From Nostoc edaphicum CCNP1411 (GTDB lineage Bacteria; Cyanobacteriota; Cyanobacteriia; Cyanobacteriales; Nostocaceae): DNA of 64,000 nt. The notes below the pieces were generated by a model. It saw nothing but the letters and a program-made list of their open reading frames with translations, was not told the origin of the DNA and made no database searches. Position 1 is the stretch's first letter. The number at the start of each line of letters is the position of its first letter. The translations under genes and the position numbers were made by a program. Where the stretch lies: positions 2,170,001 to 2,234,000 of the forward strand of contig NZ_CP054698.1 in assembly GCF_014023275.1 (NCBI RefSeq), in the 5' to 3' direction. This document shows positions 44,893 to 52,895 of this stretch, in pieces.

Positions 44893-45936
44893 TTAGTTGA
44901 TACGTTGAGGTGTAATGGCTTGATATTGTTGAGTCGGCAGGATCGCGTCTTTAATATTTATCCTACGGGGGATAACTTTTTCTTGAAAATAAAAGTCAGC
45001 AACTTTTTGTTGTTCAGCAATAATTGCAGGTGTGAGTTTTCTCAATCTAAAAGTACGTCGGCGTGCTACCTTTTCTAAAACTGATACATCTAATTTCAGT
45101 TCCGGCGCAAAAGCTTTGGCAACATCAGTTGGGTTTTTTTCAGCCCATTCTCCTACCTTGTCTGCTTCCTCTAAAAACACTCGTACCAATTCTAGATTTT
45201 TGGTGACAAATTCACGCCTACCAAGATAAAAGCCGCCCAAAGTGTTAATTTTTGCTGCATTTCTCAGATTACGAATCGGGACAATTTTTTCCACAAGAGC
45301 CAAAAAAGGATCGCTAGCCACCCAAACCTCAACTTTATCTTGAATAAAGGCATCACGGGCTTCAGATGGAGTCAAACCAACAATTTGAACATCGCTAATT
45401 TTTAGTCCCACCTCTTGCAAGGCTTTTGCTAGTAAATAGTGTGCATTCGATCCCCTCTGAAAAGCAATTTTCTTACCTTTAAGATCGGCTATTTTCTTAA
45501 TAGGAGAATTAGCTCTCACCACAATTCCTTGGTTTTCTCCCTTGCTGGGCGTGCGTCCAGCAATATAGATAACTTCTGTTATACCTGCGGCTTGGGAAAA
45601 TATTGGCGGTGTCTCTCCCACATTACCGATATCCACTTTACCTGCATTCATCGCTTCGATCAATTGCGGCCCGGCTGGAAATGGCCCTACCCAATTCACC
45701 TTTACACCCAATGCATTGAAACGTGGCTCAATAACTTTTTTGACCTTAACAATATCTCCAGAAGTTTGATAAGCCAAATTGATTACTTTTGCCGTGATTC
45801 CGGGTCTTGTTTGTGCTTGAGTACTTTGCACAAAGCTATCTACAAAGGGAGATGATAAAGCAAATAATCCCAGTGCTGAATATTGAACAATCCGCTTTAA
45901 AAATGTGCGCCGTTGTGGTCGAGATGGTTTGTTCAT
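44893..45936 (-). CDS. SsuA/TauA-type sulfonate substrate-binding protein, Tat signal
   Basis: The 347-residue periplasmic-binding protein has a twin-arginine signal peptide (RRTFLKRIVQYSALGLFAL). The mature part begins ITAKVINLAYQTSGDIVKVK. Family hallmarks are NAGKVDIGNVGETPPIFSQA, IADLKGKKIAFQRGSNAHYL and the C-terminal ADFYFQEKVIPRRINIKDA. These match aliphatic sulfonate/nitrate/taurine-binding proteins (NMT1/SsuA-like). It should deliver a sulfonate-like anion to an ABC importer, but no permease or ATPase gene is in the window. It is a close paralog of the proteins at 46381 and 48916. Confidence 0.9.
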   Translation of the reverse strand: MNKPSRPQRRTFLKRIVQYSALGLFALSSPFVDSFVQSTQAQTRPGITAKVINLAYQTSGDIVKVKKVIEPRFNALGVKVNWVGPFPAGPQLIEAMNAGKVDIGNVGETPPIFSQAAGITEVIYIAGRTPSKGENQGIVVRANSPIKKIADLKGKKIAFQRGSNAHYLLAKALQEVGLKISDVQIVGLTPSEARDAFIQDKVEVWVASDPFLALVEKIVPIRNLRNAAKINTLGGFYLGRREFVTKNLELVRVFLEEADKVGEWAEKNPTDVAKAFAPELKLDVSVLEKVARRRTFRLRKLTPAIIAEQQKVADFYFQEKVIPRRINIKDAILPTQQYQAITPQRIN

Positions 45937-46380
45937 CAGTTGAGAATTTCCTCCTAAGTATTAGATTTTAAGTTTTCCGCCTTACTTTCGATCGCCAGTA
46001 AGATGATTGGAAGTTGCTATATCAACCTCCCAAAACACCGATTAATAGTTAAAATACAAGTTTACAAACTTATGTTTAAAGCTAGTAAATTGGTGTTTTA
46101 AGTAAGTAGATGGAATTATTGCGATCGCTTCACTTTCTCAATTTCAGGAAGCACTAGGGAAGAAAATATAAGTAAGATTTAGTTAGGGTCTAAATCTACA
46201 TTTAAATCTCCCCAATCTCTAGTAGTCTGCCAAGTTAACTTTGCGAAGTTCTTAGTCAAGGCTACCCTACGGGAACGCTGCACGAACAGCCCCCAAGACA
46301 AGGACTAAAGTCCTTACTACGAACTTATTCACCCACCAAAGTTGATATGTGAACTACTAAGTCATAATCCAATTCTCTTT
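45937..46380. other. Spacer with an interspersed palindrome
   Basis: No gene is seen. An AAGGACT-AA-AGTCCTT hairpin (about 46300-46315) and a CTACGGGAACGCTGC-type repeat (about 46267-46281) are present. The same AAGGACTnnAGTCCTT palindrome occurs at 59930-59945. The promoter of the SBP gene ending at 44893 must be near 45937-46100. Confidence 0.55.
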
Positions 46381-47469
46381 TTATTTTTCACTGACGAGTG
46401 TTTCGGGAGTGATTGCTGCGTATTCTTGAGGTGTTAGTAGTGCTTCTTTAATATCAATCTTTTTGGGTAGAATTTTTTCGTCATAGAACAAATCAGCAAC
46501 ACTTTGTTGGGCTTGCATTAGTTCTGGAGTAATTCCTCTCAACCGATAAGTAGCACGGCTAGAAATTACTTCTTGAATAGGTAAATCAATTTTCAGTACA
46601 GGTGCTATGAGTTTGGCAACTTCTTTACGATTCGCTTCTGCCCATTGACCATTTTTATCAATTTCTTCTAGGATGATACGAACTAATTCTGGATTTTCCT
46701 TAGCAAACTCACGTGTTCCTATGTAATATCCCCCTGGAGTACCAATATTTGTAGCATCTCGCAATACACGAGCACCGTGGAGTTTTTCTACCAAAGCTAA
46801 ATGGGGATCGCCAGTTACCCAAACTGGAATAGTTCCCTGAATAAATGCACCACGTGCTTCAACATTGGGCATACTCAGAACTTGAATATCACTATATTTT
46901 AGATTCACCTCTTCTAAAGCTTTGATAATAAAATAGTGAGAAGCAGAACCTTTTTGAAAAACTACTTTTTGGCCTTTAATTTGAGCTAAATTTTTAATAG
47001 GAGAACCTTTAGGAACTGCGATCGCACTACCTTTACCAGAATCAGGCCCAAGTCTTCTACCAGCCAAATAGATGATTTTTGCACCCGCAGCTTGGGCAAA
47101 AATAGGAGGCGTTTCTCCAACTGAGCCAATATCAATTTTGCCCACATTCATCGCTTCCATCAGTTGTGGCCCTTGAGCAAATTGTGACCACTCTACTTTC
47201 AAGCCTAAAGGTTCCAAACGTTTTTCTAAAACTCCTCTGACTCTAACTAAATCACCAGAGCTTTGATATCCTATTCGCAGTACTTTTGTTTTAAAAGTTA
47301 CGGACTTTGCCCCTGCTGGATCTGCTGTAGGATTATTTCCTGTATTTATGTTAGATACAGTTGACGTACAACTGATTAAAGTAGTCGATAAAGCGACAAG
47401 CCCAGGTATGACAAATAACGATAATTTACTGATTGTTGTTGTCTTGGTTCTCACAAAATTTTTAACCAA
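46381..47469 (-). CDS. SsuA/TauA-type sulfonate substrate-binding lipoprotein
   Basis: The 362-residue protein has a lipoprotein signal peptide with lipobox ALSTTLISC and an Asn/Thr-rich tether. The mature domain starts VLRIGYQSSGDLVRVRGVLE. Shared family motifs include NVGKIDIGSVGETPPIFAQA, GQKVVFQKGSASHYFIIKAL, VEARGAFIQGTIPVWVTGDP and a C-terminal KKIDIKEALLTPQEYAAITP. It is a close paralog of the 44893 protein but lipid-anchored rather than Tat-exported, so the two may differ in folding route or ligand. It stands between spacers of more than 440 bases and probably has its own promoter. Confidence 0.9.
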   Translation of the reverse strand: MVKNFVRTKTTTISKLSLFVIPGLVALSTTLISCTSTVSNINTGNNPTADPAGAKSVTFKTKVLRIGYQSSGDLVRVRGVLEKRLEPLGLKVEWSQFAQGPQLMEAMNVGKIDIGSVGETPPIFAQAAGAKIIYLAGRRLGPDSGKGSAIAVPKGSPIKNLAQIKGQKVVFQKGSASHYFIIKALEEVNLKYSDIQVLSMPNVEARGAFIQGTIPVWVTGDPHLALVEKLHGARVLRDATNIGTPGGYYIGTREFAKENPELVRIILEEIDKNGQWAEANRKEVAKLIAPVLKIDLPIQEVISSRATYRLRGITPELMQAQQSVADLFYDEKILPKKIDIKEALLTPQEYAAITPETLVSEK

Positions 47470-47987
47470 TTTTACACCTCTACTTTTGATTAACTACTGA
47501 TAAAAAACATCAATTGGCAACTTAATTTTTCCACTAAAAATACTTTCAATTTACAATCATATCTTTTGTAAAATTAATTTCTTAATTCTCATTACAGCGT
47601 TTTAATCTGCAATGAAACCTATTAAGTTTAAGCTAAATTTTATCAAGTTTTGTCTTCCAATAAAGTGTTCATCAACACTAGTTTTTAAACAAAATAAACG
47701 TATTTCTAGTTATTTGTTTTTATAAGCATATAGTGTTGCATTTAGAAAAGGTTCATTATTTTTTAATAGATTTATCTTGATGAATTAAGTCTCTTATACT
47801 GTCTAGTTGAGGAAGGAGGGTAGGAATTATCTACCCTATAGTTGACAGCAGATTTGAGACTATGTTTTTAAAATGCAAACTTACTTATCAGACTTGTCCA
47901 GGGTCAAGAGTCGAGAATAACTCTTGACTGCGTTAATAAGATGTAGAATCTAAACGCCCATTAGCTTAATTTTCTGAGCTATACATC
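47470..47987. other. AT-rich spacer, no gene seen
   Basis: About 520 bases lie between the taurine-dioxygenase-like gene and the downstream SBP gene, with no credible open frame. It presumably contains the promoter for the 46381-47469 gene. Confidence 0.5.
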
Positions 47988-48878
47988 CTAAAAGGGACGA
48001 CTACCTGCAAGGCTAACTCGCTTCAATACTCGTCGCTCATTTGGATCGAATGCTTGACGATAATGCAAGGTAGCTTGATTATCCCAGTAGACAATATCGC
48101 CTACTGACCATTTGTGTTGGTAGTAGAACTTGGGTTGATTCAGATGTTCCCTTAACTGTTCAATTAATTTAGATCCTTCTTCTGGCTCTAACCCGACAAT
48201 TTCTACTTCTGTAGTAGCATCTAAGTAAAGATGCTTTTTACCACTCTCTGGATGTGTTCTAACTAAAGGATGGGGAAAGATCGGACTGATTAAAGGAATA
48301 CTTTTGTCTAAACGATATAAAGGGCGGGGTGCATTTCGGTCTTGCAAAAATGGATTGTAGGTAATTAACTGTAAATCTGCAATCCGTTCTTTGGTAGCTT
48401 CATCTAATGCTTCGTATGCCAAATTGGTATTTAACCAATAAGTATCTCCACCATGAGTTGGTATTTCTAAAGCATAAAGAAGCGAACCACTAGATGGGGT
48501 AGGAGTCCATTTGTGATCAGAATGGAAAGTTAATTCTCCAGTGCCGGTATAGCCACCATCAACATGGGAAATCGGAATCACTACCGGAGTTTCTCCTGGT
48601 TTAGAAGCCAATACTGGAGTTTCATCAGATGGTACAAAGAGTGCGCCAAAGTATAGAGCGAAGTTCAAAAGTTGTTGATCGGAGAGCTTTTGGCCTTTGA
48701 AGATCAAGATGTGGCGATGTCTGGCGACAAGCCGCTTCGCGTCTACGCGCAGAGCTTCTTTAAGTTGTAAGATCACTTCAGGTGCGATCGCTTGACTGGC
48801 ATCAAGATCGGTTACTATAGCCCCCAAAGGGGCATCAATAGGGGTAATTTTAACCTGTGTCAAAGTCGAGCTAGGCAT
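47988..48878 (-). CDS. TauD/TfdA-family Fe(II)/2-oxoglutarate dioxygenase
   Basis: The 296-residue protein has a complete iron site: His119 and Asp121 in FHSDHKW and His272 in LHYRQAF, with the 2-oxoglutarate-binding Arg in RRVLKRVSL. The core reads like taurine dioxygenase (LEIPTHGGDTYWLNTNLAYE, DNQATLHYRQAF). TauD hydroxylates sulfonates, releasing sulfite and an aldehyde. It follows a sulfonate-binding-protein gene by 37 bases, a probable operon. At about residues 44-55 it has extra residues (RVDAKRLVARHR) before ILIFKGQ, encoded by an interspersed repeat (48715-48749). The insertion is in frame, lies between core elements and leaves the metal ligands untouched. The substrate may be a sulfonate other than taurine. 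Confidence 0.9.
   Translation of the reverse strand: MPSSTLTQVKITPIDAPLGAIVTDLDASQAIAPEVILQLKEALRVDAKRLVARHRHILIFKGQKLSDQQLLNFALYFGALFVPSDETPVLASKPGETPVVIPISHVDGGYTGTGELTFHSDHKWTPTPSSGSLLYALEIPTHGGDTYWLNTNLAYEALDEATKERIADLQLITYNPFLQDRNAPRPLYRLDKSIPLISPIFPHPLVRTHPESGKKHLYLDATTEVEIVGLEPEEGSKLIEQLREHLNQPKFYYQHKWSVGDIVYWDNQATLHYRQAFDPNERRVLKRVSLAGSRPF
48715..48749 (-). repeat. Interspersed repeat inserted in frame in the dioxygenase gene
   Basis: On the plus strand the segment runs from GCGATGTCTGGCG to CGCGTCTACGC. The same family appears in the amidohydrolase gene at 55815-55843, where its minus-strand form runs from GCGATGCCTACGG to GCCTACGC. In protein terms it adds about eight residues compared with usual TauD proteins. 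Confidence 0.65.
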
Positions 48879-48915
48879 AATATTCTTCTGTGTTTTAGTG
48901 TCTTCTTGGGGATAA

Positions 48916-50010
48916 CTACTTATTCGCTAAAACTTCTGAAGGAGTGATTTTGGCGTACTCTTCAGGTGTCAAAAACCCGTCTCGAACATTCACCTTCTTG
49001 GGGATAAGTCCTAAGCTGTACCACTTGTCTGCAACTTCCTGTTGCTTGACAATGACTTTCTCGGTAATTGGTAGCACCCCATAGTCATATTTCTTATGCA
49101 TTATTTCTAGAGTTGGTGGATCTAGCTGAGTTACAGGAGCAAGCAGTTGTGCTACTTCTTTGGGATGATCCTTAGTCCAGATTTCTGCCTTTTCTAGCTC
49201 CTCTAGAAAAACTTTAATCACGTCAGGATGAGCCTGATAAAACTGGCGTGAGGTTGAATAAAAGTTGGCAGTATCCCGCAACCTACTACCATCTGCTAAA
49301 ACACGAGCTATTTTATTTTGTACATTTCTGGTAGCGAATGGCTCCCAAATATACCAAGCATCCACCTTGCTCTGACTGAATGCTGCATTTGCATCTGCCG
49401 GCGCTAGAAAAACTGATTGGACATCGCTTAGTTTAAGTCCTACATCTTCTAATGCCTTAACTAATAAATAGTGACCGATAGAGGCTTTCTGAAAAGCTAC
49501 TTTTTTACCCTTCAAATCGGTAACACTTTTAACCGGAGAGTTTGCAGGAACTAAAAGTGAAATAGCTTTACCACTGGGGCGTGTAGTAGCTAGATAAACA
49601 AGAGGCGCTCCTGCTGCTTGTGAAAATACAGGAGGCGATTCGGCTGTAGATGCGATATCCAGTCCATTGGCATTCAAGGCTTCTAGCTGTTGTGGCCCAG
49701 CCGCAAACTCAGCCCACTGTACTTTAAAACCCAGAGGCTCTAATCGTTTTTCCAAGGAACCTTGTTTTTCTAAAACTGCTAGAGCGGTAAGTTGTTTTGA
49801 ACGTACAATCCGTACTACTTGCTTCTCTGTAGTGCTAGATGAAGCCACAGATTCAGGGGAAGTTGCAGACTTTTGAGTATTATTTTTTGCTTCACTACAA
49901 CTCGATAGGGCAGTCGATAGCATTAAGCAGTAGCCCAGAGCAAACAACAAAGAACGACGTGTTTTTCTCTGGCTTTTCCTAAATTCAAATTTTCCTTTTA
50001 AAACTGTCAT
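48916..50010 (-). CDS. SsuA-type sulfonate substrate-binding lipoprotein
   Basis: The 364-residue protein has a long basic n-region, then a lipobox ALSSC after a hydrophobic stretch. The mature part contains VRIVRSKQLTALAVLEKQGS, LNANGLDIASTAESPPVFSQ, KSVTDLKGKKVAFQKASIGH and VDAWYIWEPFATRNVQNKIA. It is related to the two SBPs downstream but more divergent in the ligand region (AESPPVFSQ for GETPPIFSQ; WEPFA for DPFLA/DPHLA), suggesting a different ligand. It is immediately upstream of the TauD-like gene and likely cotranscribed with it. No transporter membrane subunits are present. Confidence 0.9.
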   Translation of the reverse strand: MTVLKGKFEFRKSQRKTRRSLLFALGYCLMLSTALSSCSEAKNNTQKSATSPESVASSSTTEKQVVRIVRSKQLTALAVLEKQGSLEKRLEPLGFKVQWAEFAAGPQQLEALNANGLDIASTAESPPVFSQAAGAPLVYLATTRPSGKAISLLVPANSPVKSVTDLKGKKVAFQKASIGHYLLVKALEDVGLKLSDVQSVFLAPADANAAFSQSKVDAWYIWEPFATRNVQNKIARVLADGSRLRDTANFYSTSRQFYQAHPDVIKVFLEELEKAEIWTKDHPKEVAQLLAPVTQLDPPTLEIMHKKYDYGVLPITEKVIVKQQEVADKWYSLGLIPKKVNVRDGFLTPEEYAKITPSEVLANK

Positions 50011-50324
50011 TGGTTGTTTTATTTATTTTCCTGTAGGTGGTTAGAACAATTATGATTAATTGCAATATAAAGAACAAAAATATGACCTATTAATTTATTT
50101 GAACCATAGAATAATTAAATGTTTTTTGTAAATCTTAAAACTTTATATATTAAGTTAGAAAAGAGAGTGGGTATGACCCACCCTACTACGACTCGATGAA
50201 CTGAAAATTTAATAGTTAGGAGGGAAAATTTAGGAAGTGGAGTGAGAATAACTCACTCCAATGTCGTGCTAGTGGAAGGTTGGAATTTTTGAGTAAAACT
50301 CTGTCTTGTTCCTGTTCAATTTTG
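50011..50324. other. Spacer, no gene seen
   Basis: AT-rich, with no credible open frame. It contains short direct repeats of the GTGGGTATGACCCACCC kind (about 50167-50183, a small hairpin). It separates the methyltransferase gene from the SBP-TauD pair. Confidence 0.45.
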
Positions 50325-51146
50325 CTACTGCTTCCAAGCAACTAGGATTGTAGCTTGGAGTTCTTCTGTAAAATGTCCAGATGGCTCAACTGCTAGTAGC
50401 GCTTCTCTAAGATCCTTTTCAAATTCTGGGGCATTATCTCCATAGAAAATTTTGAGGGAGAAGGCTGTAGTGTATAAGTAGCCAAGATAGCTATCGACAG
50501 TCCAAGATTTTTCAAATGGCACTTCATAGGTTTCTTGACGAGCAAAAGCCGAATTGCCAATTACAACTTCATGGGGAGGATCAACTGGTTTACGAATGCC
50601 TTGTCCTCGTTGTCCAGTCCGCCGCTCATCACCTAACCATTTCTTCACGACTCCAACAGCAGCTTGTTTCCAAGGTAGATTGCTTTCCCAAGGGTTGTCA
50701 CCAGTGTTCAGCAGTGCTATTCCACCATCATCAGTTAGCAATTCATAAAGGCGTTCAAGCACTAATTCGCGTTCCATCCAGTGGAAGGCTCTGCCAATTG
50801 TGGTTAATTTAAATTTCCCTAAACTAGAGTCGATTAACTCTGCTCCTTGTTCTAACCAAGTAATATTATTTGCTCCAACTGCTGCTGCTTGCCGTTTGGC
50901 TTCTGCAATCATGTCTGGATCGGGATCGATCGCCACAACTTCTTCAAATCTAGTTCGTAGAGGAATTGAAATCAACCCTGGGCCAGTACCTAAATCAAGC
51001 AGTCTTCCTTGACCATTGAGATGAAATATTTCGGCCAGTTTGTCGAATACAATAGATGGGTATTTGGTTCTATATTGAGCGTAAACCTCAGCGGCTCCCT
51101 CAAATAAACTTGGGTCGTAGGTGGGAAGTGTTTTTAGTTGAGTCAT
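50325..51146 (-). CDS. Class I SAM-dependent methyltransferase
   Basis: The 273-residue protein has motif I LLDLGTGPGLISIPL, the acidic residue after beta2 in VVAIDPDPDM, and motif post-I around GANNITWLEQGAE. IGRAFHWMERELVLERLYEL recalls the FHW segment of the methyltransferase type 11 family (trans-aconitate methyltransferase-like), and DGGIALLNTGDNPWE follows. It methylates an unidentified small molecule. It lies within the organosulfur region on the same strand but 363 bases from its upstream neighbour, so cotranscription is not certain. Confidence 0.88.
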   Translation of the reverse strand: MTQLKTLPTYDPSLFEGAAEVYAQYRTKYPSIVFDKLAEIFHLNGQGRLLDLGTGPGLISIPLRTRFEEVVAIDPDPDMIAEAKRQAAAVGANNITWLEQGAELIDSSLGKFKLTTIGRAFHWMERELVLERLYELLTDDGGIALLNTGDNPWESNLPWKQAAVGVVKKWLGDERRTGQRGQGIRKPVDPPHEVVIGNSAFARQETYEVPFEKSWTVDSYLGYLYTTAFSLKIFYGDNAPEFEKDLREALLAVEPSGHFTEELQATILVAWKQ

Positions 51147-51287
51147 ATCAATTTTGGATTTTAGATTTTAGATTTTGGATTTAGGTAAGTAAGGTGGAGA
51201 TTAAATAAAGTCCACCCTACAAGACAGCGAGTAGACAGCTAAAACGCCTCAGTAAGCCGGTGCAATTAAAGTTAACTGGTGGGGGCT

Positions 51288-51371
51288 GTCATTTGTCATT
51301 TGTCATTTGTCATTTGTCATTGGTCATTTGTCATTTGTCATTTGTCATTTGTCATTTGTCATTTGTCATTG
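51288..51371 (+). repeat. Twelve GTCATTT heptamers
   Basis: Twelve contiguous 7-base units run from 51288 to 51371: ten GTCATTT and two GTCATTG (units 5 and 12). This is the longest heptamer tract in the window. It lies between the methyltransferase and the monooxygenase genes. It makes a spurious minus-strand open frame that reads through the tract. Confidence 0.9.
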
Positions 51372-51465
51372 ATAAGGGTTTTAGACCTATCTCCGTTTCG
51401 TAATATAATTTGGTTTGTTTCCACCGACTTACTTAGCACGTGAATGGGAAAATAGGGAGGAAATA

Positions 51466-51502
51466 GCCAATGCCCAATGCCCAATGCCCAATGCCCCATT
51501 CC
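51466..51502 (+). repeat. CAATGCC heptamer tract at the end of the monooxygenase gene
   Basis: About five CAATGCC/CATTCCC units directly precede (in plus-strand order) the stop codon of the gene at 51510. This is a separate heptamer family from the GTCATTT tract. Confidence 0.75.
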
Positions 51503-51509
51503 CAGTAAC

Positions 51510-52697
51510 CTAAGAATATTGCGTGATGACGGGTAGCTGATCATTGAGTACCCAATCGCCGATCGCACGCAATTTGTAGTCCACAGGATCGTGCAGGGTA
51601 AAGGTTCGCAAATCCCGCCAGTAACGGTCAAATCCATATTTGGTTGCTGTGGCGCGAGTTCCTGTAACTTCAAAAATACGGTTAGTAATATCTATACCTA
51701 CACGAGTAGCTAATGCCTTGGCTGCGGAAACTGCGATCGCAACTTCTCCCCTTTCTTGATGAGTCAGCGCTACATCCTTATCCCAGGCTGCTTGCACCTT
51801 CTCGGCTGCTTGGTCGGCTAGAGCGATCGCAGCTTGAATTTCCACCCAAAAGTCTCCGTAATGATGCAGAATATATGGGTCTTGAGTCGCACTATCTACT
51901 CCTGATGTAATCCACGGTTGAGTAGTCGTTTTAGTATATTCACGAGCAGCTGCAAAGGCTCCTTTGGTAATTCCTAGATAAACGTTGGTTTTTGTTAGCT
52001 GGGCGATAATACCAAGAAAAGTTAAGAAGGCACTATCAGCAGGATTTGGTGGCCCCAAAATCTCATCTTTCTCTACTAGGACATTGTTAAATGTATAACT
52101 GCCGCTATCAGTGCGACGTTGCCCAATATTGTCCCAATCGTGATTAGAAACTAACCCTTCTCTGTCTTTGGGAATTATGAATATGAAGGGCAATTCTACA
52201 CCATCTTCCAAAGCAGAGAATACCCGATAATCTGCAACAGAAATACCTGTACCAAAGCTTTTAACACCATTAACCCGAAAATTCTCACCCTCTGGATTAA
52301 TTTTCAGCCTAGTATCCTTTGTATTAATGGCATTTGCCCAAAATAAGTTATTTTTAGCAGTTTCTCTATAATATTTTTCTTTTTGGGCTGGTGTGCCAGA
52401 AACGTGACCCAAAGCTGTCAAATTGAGATGATTGCCATACAATTGACCAATTGAACCATCCGCTTTTGACAGTTTTCTGACAATTTTTAAGGCATCAATC
52501 CAAGTTGCACCAATTCCACCATATTGTTTAGGTATAACCAGTGGTAACAGTCCACTCTCACGCAGTTTATTAATTTCCTGTTCTGGAACTCCGGCTTGGG
52601 CATCCCTTTCAACTGCGGATTGAGCAAGTTCCTTGGATAGAGAAGTTGCTAGGTCAACGTAATCCTTTGGTTTTGTAATATCTAGCACCATAATCAA
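51510..52697 (-). CDS. SfnB/DszC-like acyl-CoA-dehydrogenase-fold flavin monooxygenase
   Basis: The 395-residue protein has the acyl-CoA dehydrogenase fold: N-terminal helices (INKLRESGLLPLVIPKQYGG), a middle beta domain (NAINTKDTRLKINPEGE, RVNGVKSFGTGISVADY) and a C-terminal helical domain (EVTGTRATATKYGFDRYWRD ending HDPVDYKLRAIGDW). The TGTRATATKYGFDRYWRD-type signature is that of DszC/SfnB-like FMNH2- or FADH2-dependent sulfur-compound monooxygenases, which lack the acyl-CoA dehydrogenase catalytic Glu. It probably oxidises a sulfide, sulfone or sulfonate using flavin reduced by a separate reductase, which is not seen here. Context with SBPs and TauD supports a sulfur-acquisition role. 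Confidence 0.85.
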   Translation of the reverse strand: MIMVLDITKPKDYVDLATSLSKELAQSAVERDAQAGVPEQEINKLRESGLLPLVIPKQYGGIGATWIDALKIVRKLSKADGSIGQLYGNHLNLTALGHVSGTPAQKEKYYRETAKNNLFWANAINTKDTRLKINPEGENFRVNGVKSFGTGISVADYRVFSALEDGVELPFIFIIPKDREGLVSNHDWDNIGQRRTDSGSYTFNNVLVEKDEILGPPNPADSAFLTFLGIIAQLTKTNVYLGITKGAFAAAREYTKTTTQPWITSGVDSATQDPYILHHYGDFWVEIQAAIALADQAAEKVQAAWDKDVALTHQERGEVAIAVSAAKALATRVGIDITNRIFEVTGTRATATKYGFDRYWRDLRTFTLHDPVDYKLRAIGDWVLNDQLPVITQYS

Positions 52698-52818
52698 ATC
52701 ATCCTTGGTATTGTTTCGGCAGTAGGCAGCAATCAGACACAGAATTTAGGAGAAATGTAGAGTGGGCAAGGCCCACGCTACAAGTGAACAGAGGAAATGG
52801 AACATGGAACGTTGTAAA

Positions 52819-52895
52819 GATGGGCATTGGTCATTGGGCATGGGGCATAGTAATTCTTTCCCTATTCCCTATTCCCCATTCCCCATTCCCTATTT
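52819..52895. repeat. GGGCATN/CCCTATT/CCCCATT tandem repeats covering a stop codon
   Basis: GGGCATTGGTCATTGGGCA-type units (about 52822-52849) are followed by CCCTATTCCCTATTCCCCAT-type heptamers (52859-52895). The TAG stop of the amidohydrolase gene (52890-52892) lies within the last units, so the tandem array supplies the stop codon. Confidence 0.8.

Noticed and set aside
51359..51673. 104-codon minus-strand frame overlapping the end of the monooxygenase gene
   Set aside because: It is made partly of GTCATTT heptamers and overlaps the real gene in another frame.
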